From positions 20,143,757 to 20,207,756 of the forward strand of contig LS997563.1 of assembly GCA_000469685.2 (NCBI GenBank): a stretch of 64,000 nt of DNA. Reading direction: 5' to 3'. Below the pieces are notes generated by a model that was not told the origin of the DNA, searched no databases, and saw only the letters and a program-made list of their open reading frames with translations. This DNA is from Haemonchus contortus (Eukaryota > Nematoda > Chromadorea > Rhabditida > Trichostrongylidae). Both the position numbers and the translations under genes were made by a program. Positions 49,206 to 59,892 of the stretch are shown here, piece after piece; position 1 is the stretch's first letter, and each line of letters opens with the position of its first letter.

Positions 49206-49487
49206 GAGGCGAGGTGGTGTAGTGGGAAGTGGCTTATTATCACACAAGCACGGTCCGGGATCGACTCTTGGACCGATTCTGGCCTAGCCCATCTAAGCTT
49301 TCCATAATTTCGTGGTCGGTCAGTTGGTCTCGGGCTCGACTAAAAAGAAGAAAGCAGTGACCTTTGCGTCAGCTAGCCACCGAAAGTTATTATATAGGCC
49401 TCATACTCATTCAATCGGCCACTAGGATTCTGAGCAGAATTCCAATGCTGGAGCGCATTTATGAGACGGGATTAATCGAAGCCGAAG
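49206..49487 (+). repeat. tRNA-derived SINE, near full length
   Basis: GAGGTGGTGTAGTGGGAAGTGG from 49211, here in two parts (GAGGTGGTGTAG, TGGGAAGTGG), carries a clean A-box-like TGGTGTAGTGG at 49215-49225. CACACAAGCACGGTC and a broken B-box (GGGATCGACTCTTGG) follow, then GCTTTCCATAATTTCG, AGCAGTGACC, TATATAGGCCTCATACTC, ATTCAATCGGCC and GATTCTGAGCAGAATTCC. Confidence 0.78.
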
Positions 49488-51329
49488 ACTCTATTCCTTC
49501 CACCCATATTGTTCCGACGGTTGGTCTTAGGCCTGTACTTCCTCACCCAAGGTTTGGTTGAGTATCATTGATTTGATGAGGATAGGAGGTTCAGAATGCA
49601 CCCCAACGACAGTACTATCGTCACTGGTCAAAGAGATTAAACATCGGAAACTGCCTTCTATTTCAGCTTCAATCTAGTCTTAATAAGATGGATGTTTTCG
49701 AGAATAGTAGGATGGAGACAAGGTCATCTGTCGGTTTTGTTGATAGCCTTGACAGACACCCATCTTTTGACTTGTTTTGATTAAACCTCCTCTTCTTCTG
49801 TCCTTAGCTTTCCGCTTTTCCGCCTACGACTTTTTATGAAACACCGTACGCCACATATTCATCATAACCAAAATCGAATTTTCCTTCTTCTTTTGCTAGA
49901 AGATGCTCCGGAAAGGGAGAAATTGGGTGACACGTAACTTCTGGTGAAAAACATAACAAAGTGTAAGAGGACTCACTGTAATTGAACGGCTGTTTAAAGA
50001 CAGGCGAGTAACGCTGCTGCTGCTCAGAGCCGCAATCGTTTCTGTGGGGAAAACCTGTCATTAACCTACCAGTAAGGGTATTCCGACGCCCTGATGACGA
50101 CATTGCATCCCCTTTCGTTCATATCCTCCCTATTCCAGCGCCTCGATGTACGGTAAACTAGGTTTATAGGCTAATTTTGTGCAAAATGGGGTACCTGTGA
50201 TCAGGAGCATCAACCCTCTTCATCAACCTACCAATTTTCTGCCTGGGGAGCTTCAACATCCATCTAAGTTATGATATCCTTTTCAAAGACTATAAAAGCC
50301 TGAAGAAGCGAATGAAGTAAATGAATTTGGTGGAGTAAAGTAAACCATGGAATGTATCGGTCACCAAAAACTCGCCTTGGTTTCTTTTTGTCCATCAGAA
50401 CCTGGACACTCGGCTAACAAGAGTTCGAGGCGTAATTTCTGCGTAGCTAGTCCTGTTATTACACCGCCATCTAACATCAATCTCGTTTTTTTTACCAGCG
50501 AAATTTCATACTTTGGATGTATTTTATCAGTATTCTGAGCCAGCGACACAATTAGAAGATCTCAAGCAGTTAGATGAGCGATCAAGCTAGTAGATGAATG
50601 AATCATAGGAATTGTGTACTGTCTTAGCAGCCTTGCCGGGTACCCATCCTTCCCCTAGAATGTAGTTGGAGCACGAGCGAACCTTTTTAGTTGTCCTCAG
50701 ATCACAAGTGGTCGTTGAAGCAGAGTCAAAGCGTGAAGCATTAGCATATACTTGAACTTTAACTGGCTTGCAGTAGCCAAAGCCGAGGCTCACAGTAGAA
50801 GACCTAGGATGCTCAAGATGAGAAAAATCAGTTTATATGGGTTTTTGAAAATTATTACTAGTCTGTGTAACAGCGGTTGAAGCCGTACTGAAGCCCGAAT
50901 CGGGTTTTCCCATGGAAGTTTTGAGAAACAGTAACTCTCAAATAGCCTTGGAGAAAATGTTTTCTTTGCTATCTCCAAACATGCTTTCAAGATAATTAAC
51001 AAGCAATGCAGCAGGTCAAGATATATGGCACAACAAAGCTCAGTTATAGCCCTAACCTTGGCTTGGGAGTTACCTTCTATGCTTTTTATTCAATAACTGC
51101 TTTGTTGTTCTTGCTCCAGCGATCACTATCAAACCTCTGTCGGCGTCGGTGTGAAGACGCGACTGCCAATGCTCACCGCTCTTCATCGCCACTGAATCAC
51201 TACGAGTCGTATTGTATAAAATTCACCATAGCAGGCAACCCTCATTACCTGTCGATACAGTGCTATTTTCGAGAACTCTCAATTTCGCTGACAGGGTAGA
51301 GATAATAGGTGAAGTTTCTGGCGCTATTC
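49488..51329. other. Unannotated stretch
   Basis: No recognisable gene or repeat; small frames on both strands look like chance. Confidence 0.5.
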
Positions 51330-51598
51330 AATGCTGTACTTCGGAAGTGCCTCGCATCCAAGTTCCATTCAGGATCGTAGTGTCGTTTCGGATACATATG
51401 TGGCCTACACAGTAGCCTGCAACGACCAGCCGTTGCACGAACCATTTCTTTTGTCTTCCCAGACGAATCTGGTACCATTTGACTGACCCAAGAGAGATTT
51501 GAGGCAAGATTGGCTCAAGCTGCCATCGATCCGCGGTTCGATTTCCTGGACCACGGTATGATAGTGGTGCGCCACTCACCACTACTCCGCCTCTGCCC
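51330..51598 (-). repeat. tRNA-derived SINE, near full length
   Basis: On the minus strand from 51598: GGCAGAGGCGGAGTAGTGG, TGAGTGGCGCACC, GGATCGATGGCAGC, ACCAGATTCGTCTGGGAAG (palindromic block), GGTCGTTGCAGGC, CATATGTATCC and GAATGGAACTTGGATGCGAGG. The B-box carries changes (AGGAAATCGAACC). Confidence 0.8.
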
Positions 51599-52264
51599 GG
51601 CACTAGAGATGTAGTATTTTAAGCTAGCACATCCTACTAGCAGTGCTCACAGTGTAATTTATGAAATCGGGAAATGCCCTATAGATTGCTATGTACTTTG
51701 CTAATGTCACGTACTCACTTCTGTACCCTTTTACTACTAGAGTAATGGGTTCTTTGACAACAACTCTTCCTTCCAAAGGTCATCTCTAAGTATTATATTA
51801 GAGGATTTTCAACAAACATATCCAGTAGTTCCACCTACACAATGTGAGATTAGTCACCATTATGTCATTTGTGGCGTCTGTTTTTCTTTGACATTCAGGC
51901 ACTTATTCATTATTCATACCAAATGATACATTCCTGGAATGACTGATTTTTAGGATTAGTGATGGATAAGGTAGCAATAATATCACAATATAAAACTGTT
52001 GATGAGAGTAAGGTCATGGTATTTGACAAACATCGAGTCTATGACATACCCTTACCTTCCCCCACCTCCCACTTTCACCCACTGTACAGTGTTGTAGTAG
52101 TATTTATTTGTTTACTCACCAACTTACTCAATTATTCACAATTAGTTCTTTTGAATAGATCAATTTGAAATTAAATGAATCACTTGATAAATTAATCTAC
52201 TTTTCATTTTGAATTTCATAGTTAACAAGCTGAAATAACAGGTTTTTATTACTTTTTGAACGGC
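51599..52264. other. Unannotated stretch
   Basis: AT-rich, no feature recognised. Confidence 0.5.
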
Positions 52265-52545
52265 CAGAAGTGAGGTGATGTAGTGACAAGTGGCGCCCTA
52301 TCACACTAGCATGGTCACGGGTTTGAATCTCGGATCGACATTTGTGCCTATCCCAACCATGGCCACCATCCCTATGGTTGGGTTAATTCACCTCTGGTAA
52401 CAGACTCTCCTGGAAGGGTAAAAAGCAGTGACTTGTACATTGACTGGCCACTGCATTGCGCATTCAGTACGTCATTACGATACTGAATGGAAGTAGAGTG
52501 CATCGGCGCATCCCTCAGATGGGATCGATTAAATGGGAAAGGCAG
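52265..52545 (+). repeat. tRNA-derived SINE, near full length
   Basis: GAGGTGATGTAGTGACAAGTG, here as GAGGTGATGTAG and TGACAAGTGG, then CGCCCTATCACACTAGCATGG, B-box-like GGGTTTGAATCTCGG (52319-52333), GATCGACATTTG, CCACCATCCCTATGG, GACTCTCCTGGAAGGGTAAA, CAGTGACTTGTACATTGACTGG, CATTCAGTACG, CATTACGATACTGAATGGAAG and GGCGCATCCCTCAGATGGGA. A good copy overall. Confidence 0.82.
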
Positions 52546-53414
52546 ACCGTCAGTCAGTTCAGGTTTACCCCTTGTGATCGGCCCAGTGCAAGGATTTCAT
52601 GATGATAGTTATGACGTCAATAGCATTCTTAGAAAACCCCACTACCCACTAAGAATCCCCAGTACCCACTAGAATTATGGTCATATTAATGAGGCTATTT
52701 TGTTTTTATTGCTAATGCCTCAAGCACTTTCTTAATGCGCCCTATGAATAGATGTAATGGAAGCTAATAGGTTTCCGGAAATAGCTTGCACTTAATAGCC
52801 TTTCGAGGAAACCGACATTGGTCCCAATACTTTCCTCAATTGTGTTCTTTCCACAGTTTGGTGGTCCTTACACTCGATTACGCCATTTGAACCCCCTGAA
52901 CTTGGGCTTAAGCTGGACATACCTAAGGAGCTGTGGATTTGATTAGGTTCTGAGATGAGATAGAGATTCAATTATGTGATACTTTGTGAATATCCGTATT
53001 TGGAGTTCGAAAGTCACTCACGGAAATCCTTGGAATGCACTTGGCCACGAGAAGGTTGACGAATCTTCTCGGTTTCCACCTGTAAAGCTTTTTCTCCCGC
53101 GACTTCATCGGAAGCATCGGCTTCTAAGGGGACAAGCTCTCTGGTAGGAAGAATCGTTAGCAGATCTCTGAGGAATATGACCTGATTCCTGTGCTATGGA
53201 CACAAGAAATGGAGGCAATGACTTCGCACAGCCTTTGGCACGATACGCCATGCAATGAACCTTCGTTCAAAATCTTAGTAGCTTCAAAACGCCCCCGTTT
53301 AATCTCGCTTGTGGCCTGCTGAGGCGCAACAATGTCCTATTTGATCCTACAGGCCACCCAGTCACCAGGCAAGTTTAATACTGGTAAGTCACCATAGAGA
53401 GTGGAAGCTCCAGT
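52546..53414. other. Unannotated stretch
   Basis: No gene or repeat recognised apart from a short duplicated ACCCACTA(A/G)AAT block near 52645-52675. Confidence 0.5.
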
Positions 53415-53505
53415 TGGCTGGGACGGATTCCGGACCGGGATTTGACCGCATGGCAATCCTTGTGGTAGCGCACCACTTGGTACTGTTCCATTGCCGTCTC
53501 GTTCT
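53415..53505 (-). repeat. tRNA-derived SINE, head only
   Basis: On the minus strand from 53505: GAACGAGACGGCAATGGAAC, AAGTGGTGCGCTACCACAAG, CATGCGGTCAAATCCCGGTC and CGGAATCCGTCC. The body is missing. Confidence 0.6.
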
Positions 53506-54915
53506 ACCTTTAGAGTGAATGTGATAATTTCTTGCTTTTCTGCTCTTGGTACCTTTTTACGGTTCCTGCCGGCAACGGCATACTCTTAACGCCTTCGACA
53601 TCGCACTAACGTCATACAAAGTCCACGGAAATTCGTCAAACTTCGAAGATTTTATGAGTTTCCGAACGGATGTGGTGTTTTGCTGGCGCTGGCTGTGCTG
53701 GGCTAACCGCAGGCTGATTATTCAGCCTACCAAAAATGTGGCGAAGGAAGGTCGAGGACCGCTAGTTCCCACTAAAGCCGACAAATCGAGCCAAGATCTA
53801 CTTAGAATCGGACACCTTTCGAACGCGTTTTGTATTTATCCTTTGGCAGGCTGAGTTTTCATCGAATAGCCTTTTGTCATACATTTTCAGGGTACACTCA
53901 GCCTCTTTGTAGTCTCAATAGAGCTACTTTGAGGAAAAACGTTTTTTGTGACGTGCTGAAGTCGAGCAATTGCTGTCGTCCAGAAAAAGAGCAGTGTTCT
54001 CTGAAAGCAATCAGGGACTACAGGCCAATGTACCTAACAAGATTAAGGGTTTCTTGATTGGTACCCCACAAAGAAGCATTTTCTCTGTCCTTTCATTATA
54101 GCAAAGCCTTCAGCCCTCATAAGAACCTTTCAATTGCAACATTGTCTAACAGTAGCACAAAAAGGTCATTCTGTTGTTCCTGAACGGAACCCTGCTCAGC
54201 TCCTATATCTCAGAAGTCACCCAGCACTCTGTCACCCGATGAAAAGAACCATTCAAAGGCATCGGGCAGGCAAATGTCTATGGAGCGCAGTCGTAGGTGA
54301 TAACAAATCTAGTTCGTATGTGGGGATCCAGCCCAAGCTTAGTTTGAAGCACTGAGCAGGTTCGCTAAACCGTGACTACCGACCTTTCCAATTTGCTCAT
54401 ACGTGGGCTGCTGAAAACCGCTTATGATCATTGATATGTCGTGGAGTCTCGTCCTCCCCCGCCGCCTTCGTTCGAGTACCGTACCGCAAACTGGTGGGGA
54501 CACTTGAGAATGATGTCAAGCGACTGTAAACAAATGATGATAGCTATCAGCAAGTGTTTGCTTTTTTCGGCTATGACAATACGTGGTCTTCACGTGTTTT
54601 TCTGATTTCCGTCGATGATCGAAAATCGGTGTTCGTTTCTCGTCGAATGTTTGAATACTTTCGAAGTTGTTGAAAATGCTACAAGCGCTTTCATATGGCT
54701 CGATCATCCTCAAGGTTCAGCCGTTTTTTCCAGTAATCTATCAACTGATGTGAGGTCTTTTCTCGATGTTTTCGACATCCAAAATTGTCAATTTGGCCAT
54801 CAGTTGATCCTTCTGCTCCTCTGAATTCCGGATGAAATGGGTCTCCATGAAAGCGCATCAGTCTTAAAGGGCAAAGTCTTTGGGTGTTAATCAATCCTGT
54901 TTGAGTTACGTGTCT
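53506..54915. other. Unannotated stretch with a possible reverse-transcriptase fossil
   Basis: Nothing firm. In one plus-strand frame around 54010-54130 short peptides RDYRPMYLT and, about 25 codons later, HYSKAFSPHKNL recall LINE reverse-transcriptase motifs, but stop codons intervene. See findings. Confidence 0.3.
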
Positions 54916-55017
54916 ACGTATTCGACTTCATTCAGAATCTAGAAGGCGTATTCTTGGCGAACCCGTGACCATGCGTGAGTGATAGTGCGCCACATGTCAC
55001 TACACCACCTACGCCTC
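54916..55017 (-). repeat. tRNA-derived SINE with internal deletion
   Basis: On the minus strand from 55017: AGGCGTAGGTGGTGTAGTG, CATGTGGCGCACTATCACTC, ACGCATGGTCACGGGTTCG, then directly AGATTCTGAATGAAGTCGAA, which belongs near the 3' end of the family. About 170 bp of body between the B-box and the 3' end is missing. Confidence 0.8.
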
Positions 55018-58000
55018 TTTTAGTATGTTCATAAAAAGTGAGCTGAAGCCAGTGAATTCGATGACTGACCAGTTTGAAGGATGAGTCAATGTGCTTTTCC
55101 CAAGAGTAGAAACAGGGTAGTGACTCAGTTGTTATGTCTCTACTATAGTCTACCCCTCTTGGCTTAGGGAACTTTCTATTTATCCGCAAAACATCCTCGA
55201 AGACCTTGTAATCTGCTTATTATTCGTTCTCTGAGTAGACATATTGTGTCAATATTGTCTTCGATAGCTTAAAAAAACAAAAACAAGCCTATCCGTTGCC
55301 AGTAATATTAACACAAGGAGGTGGCTAGTCATCAGTTTGTTGTCTGCGAAGCCTACTCCAGAATATCGACATCCAAGTGTTGTTTCGTCTGGCAGGAAAT
55401 CCCCTGGTTTTCACTGTAAGCCAGCAGGTCCCGAAAAGTCTCTGAAAGCTTCGAAAGTTTTCTTGTTTCTTGACAGGGACATCACATAATCTCAATTGAG
55501 GGCTAAAACATCTGTTGGATGCCGAACAAGCTTCACACCCACCAGTCAGGTACTGAGATTTTGGTCGTTAACGACTTCTAAGCTGCTGATGCCACGTGTT
55601 TTTCGACGTCTCCAGCGATTCCATATGCATTTTTAACGTCTGTCCTTCTGAGCACTCTGATGAGCCTTTGTGGATTACTGTAGTCACCAGTCACGAAGTT
55701 TTTCTGACCAAAATATTCCTCAAGTGCACAGAAAGTTCGACAAGCTTTTTTTTAACACCATATGATTGCACACTTCCTCTCTAGGCACTGGGTAAAAATA
55801 AATTTTTCAGCTTTCTGAGTAAATAACTTCATTAAAGCCACTTCTAATAAATTTGATTTAATTTGATTGAGGAAAGCAATTTCTGTGGATCGTAAATTAC
55901 TCCTTGGGATTCTCATTTGCAGAATCTACATGATTTCAGTGGAGTCTTCCGAGTGGGATAGAATCTATCGGTGCTCAAGCCTGCTTGACACAGTCTCAAT
56001 CAGATTCCGGGTACACTGTCACGGCTGGCTATCAGGAAGCGGTTATTCTAGAGAATCTCTCGTCGGTCATATAGACTCGTGCAAATGTTATGTAGTGTTG
56101 AAAAATAGCTTTATGTTCAAGCTAAATGTAGGTTCCTGAAAAGAGCCTCTGGCTTTGCTCACAAAGTAAATGGCCCGTTCTTCACAGTTACCTGTGCCTG
56201 CTCGGGCTAGCACCCGTTTATCGGAAGTTGGCATCTGCCTTCCTGGGTTAGATTCAACTAGTTCGTTCTCGAGGTGACCCTTCCCATTTATTCCAGGACC
56301 ACTGTGGCGGGTTCAGGGCGGTTTTGTGGAGACTGGTCGGGAAACATCATGTAGAGCTCCTATGATGTTCAACAGCTACAAGGTGTAGGTTTTGGAAAGA
56401 GTTACAGTAAGCCGTTGGTACTCATGGAAGTAGAGAGTCATCTTTCAGATTTTTCTAAATTTGTGAACAGCTGGATCTATGGTTTTCTGTTTCTCACCCT
56501 TCTATTCCCTTTGTACCTGAAGGATACAGCTGATTCCAGTTTCATGTCACCTGCAGAATACCTCTGTCTCCCAGGTCTTCGGTCCTAGAAAAGAGACGAT
56601 ACCCTTGCTCTTGCATGTGACTATTCATCAGTACTTCTTTGTAAGAACGAAGTTTTCTATGATTTGTAGCTGTGGCAGGATTGCAATCGCCGAGGATCCA
56701 CAGATATTATCTTGCTAGTACAAACGACATGAGCCTTGTCGAGGGTATTTGCACTAGCTGAGAATAACCGGCTTTCCACTAGATGCCCGCCGAGTAGTGG
56801 AAAGAGAGTATTGGTCTGAGAAGCTCATTTCACTTCTCCGCAAATTAAGTTGCAGCCGTTTTTTTTTTCGGCTGCTGAGTTTCCGAATGTGGAGACCGAC
56901 TTGTCGATGGAAATCCATTAACTCGTCCATCCCGCTAGATATCTTCCGTTCCTCGGAAGTAGCGTCATTAGGTCGAGTTTGAGCGGAATCAATGGGAAAT
57001 AGGCTTTATTTCATATATGTAACTGGCGTCTGACAGCATTAACGTCACCTTTTTGACGTTGGTTTGTTCGATCAAATTAGTTGTTTCCAGGTTTTGTTAA
57101 TTTTCTTCCAATTAGTGCTGCGACACTGACTCCCTTATTGGCTGTGCGGACTTTTTTGAAGTCACGGATCCTGGACAGGAGGCAGATGCAGCCCATTCTC
57201 TCTAGCATCACTGCCGACGGTCCAACAGCTTTGATCCGTATCTTCTAGGTGTTCTCGACAGTACCCATCTCTTCGATATGTCCTCTACAATCAGCTCTTC
57301 TTGGGGATCCATTAGTGAATTGCATGCTTCGTACTCAGTCCACATATTCATTACTCGGAGAAGTGCAATCCACTTTGCTTCACCCCTTAATGCCCTCACC
57401 GCAAATGGGAAACGAGCTCTTCAATGAGCTCTTTTTTTGACGATTCTACTCGCATTCGAGCTTACTCGTTCTCTTCTCTTATGCCGCTCGCTCAACAGCC
57501 TTGTTTTTTTCCTTCATAAATTCCCGATATTGAAATTGCATTGAGGGTTGGAGGAATTCACAAGTGGGTACCCCAGAGAGATAAATCGCAATCGGCTTTC
57601 TTGCCTACTAGCCAAGTGAGGAGTGAAAATACGTTAGTTATGAGACACACTGAATGGGCTTCTTTCCCCTTTCAATTCCCTTTCCTGGCCCACATAGATG
57701 GGGTGAAGGTTGGGGTGAATGAAGCCTTTGATTTTTTCAAAAAACGCCAACCACTCGCCATCATACACTACTCTCGGCGTATGTTAGGGCCATGGCTTAG
57801 TAAATCCGATAAGTCGATACCACTGAGTTCATTGCTTGGCTGTGTCAAAAACCTTCAGTGATTACATTGTTGTAGAGCTAGGAAGTTTGGCTCTTTCCAG
57901 CCGATATTGACCCGTCCTCTTTGTCGCTGTCAAGTGGATTGTCTCAGTGTCAGTTCAGCTCGTGGTTTGTTGTAATACATACATTCACAGGAGCTACTTT

Positions 58001-59685
58001 CACTTCGATTACCCTTCTCACTTAACTTATTATTGAAGTTTGGGGAGACCTCCCTCTCTCAGGCCAAAATCTGCCTTTCATCTTAGTCAAAGCCTGAAAG
58101 CCAATGATACCTCGATTTTTCCCCTATCGAACTGCGTTCCAGCGAATTAGTTTACCTCCGATAATTGGAATTACCCTGATTCTGGACGAACCTTGATTCG
58201 CAGTGACTGAATTCCGCTTGGCCTGACTCTTAATCTAAGACCGATGACGACTGCTGAAATGCTCCCACATCCCGAAGAATGGGGAGGTTTTCTTCTGGTG
58301 ACCAAAAGTTGTCGTTCCTATTAATTCCTGGAATTTAAATTTGGGAGCTTAACTACAATGCTTTTCTATGAGATATAATGGATTTTAATGTCAAAATTCT
58401 CACTGTGATCTTAAGCCTTTCACCTTTCTTCCTTCCTCTCTTCCACCTCAGACCTCATGTTCAAGATTTAATCTACCCTCTCCCCTATTACCCCATTCCC
58501 TCCATCGACAGAAGTGCTCGAACTTGAAAGGACGAGGATTAGTGCGAAAGTATTAAAATGATTGGGAAAGATTATTGTCTGGCCATAACAAATGAACTCG
58601 CCCTACTTCTCGACTAATGTGAGCTTCAGTCGGCTTTGAGGCTTTGAGTTGGGGGTGAGGCCAACTGGAAATTCCCAGCAAATCGTTCAAGAGCGGCTGA
58701 AAGCGATAGCGATCGTTCATCTCGTGAGCGCTTATCCTTGTGACCCAGTGATTTGGTTATCCTGACCCCGGGTTCAAAAAATGGAGAAAATAACGTTGAC
58801 CAAAAATAAATTTCGCTTATCCTGAGTTCGCAGGCTCTGACGAAGACAACGAAGCTGAAACGTTGATGTAATGAGATGACGCCACTTTGGTTGGGGCTTC
58901 AAACTCATATCTGAGTCATAAGACAAGCTGGGATTAAGGTGTTCATGGGGCTAATTTCAGGAGGGCTTCCCGAGTTCGTCAAAGTAAAATCTATGAAACA
59001 CTAGAAACAGCTCCTTCGCTCCCTTCTAGCTGACACTTCTGAACATAGAAGTCTTTCCCGCAGACGGGTTAATGAGAACTGAGTTCCTTGTTGCTATAAT
59101 CTATCGAATGCTCCTTCCCCTTTATCCCCATGAATAGAACGCTGGACTAATGTAGCTAATGAGTGTGCCGGCGACTATTGCGCCGTTAAGAATGTCCATA
59201 TGCCTTTATAATTATTCCTAGCAAAAATGAGGGAGTCGGATTAATAGGATGCTAATGGAAGACATCAACGGTAACGGTTGCCCCATGCCAGCCCCCATTT
59301 TAGAACGAATCTCATCAAAGGGTAATAGGCAAAGGGGTTTAGGACGTTCGCTAGAAGGTCCTTTCCATATTTTCAGTGACAATTAGCTGGCTTCTTAACC
59401 TAATCAGAGAGTGCACTATAACTCCTGGAACAACTAAACGCCCATTGGGAGTTGCACTGAGGCTACCTTTTAAGGGTAGAAATACCGACTTCAACGATAG
59501 TGGAGCAATTTTGTTTACAAAAAAAGCCTATAGGGGAGCAGCTAGGAGCTTAAAACCCTGGAGGGCACAGTTCTCAATTGGAATGGTTTCCGGGATTCCT
59601 TTCTAGGACGAACTTGTGGCTCTGAAGAATAGCCTAAAAGACGCTGTAGGGTCCTATTCCTTCCTTTAGGCTATCCTTCAGCCAG
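55018..59685. other. Long unannotated stretch
   Basis: No recognisable host gene or repeat. A hammerhead-core-like motif near 58837-58860 is described in the findings. The plus frame at 57541-57861 has no recognisable domain. Confidence 0.45.
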
Positions 59686-59892
59686 TCAAGATTGGGCGTA
59701 ATAAGGGCCCCAAAACCTGACTAGCCGACGCACACACCGAGGCCGACGAGTTGTTAGGCGTTGTAATGCAGTAGAAGATGCATCATTCGCACCGGGACCC
59801 ACACCTTGCATGCAGGCAGCGTATTGCCGCCAGCTGTATGCAATGGCGCGTGTGTTCGAACAACTCGTCCGAATCCAATTTCTATGCAACAT
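59686..59892 (-). other. GC-richer island with an open minus-strand frame
   Basis: A 68-codon minus-strand frame (YSWRQYAACMQGVGPGANDA, then SSTALQRLTTRRPRCVRR) lies in a clearly GC-richer patch than its surroundings. Perfect 11-bp inverted repeats GACGAGTTGTT (59745-59755) and AACAACTCGTC (59859-59869) bracket its centre, 103 bp apart. It may be a piece of a dispersed foldback repeat or an old exon. The family is not recognised. Confidence 0.3.
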
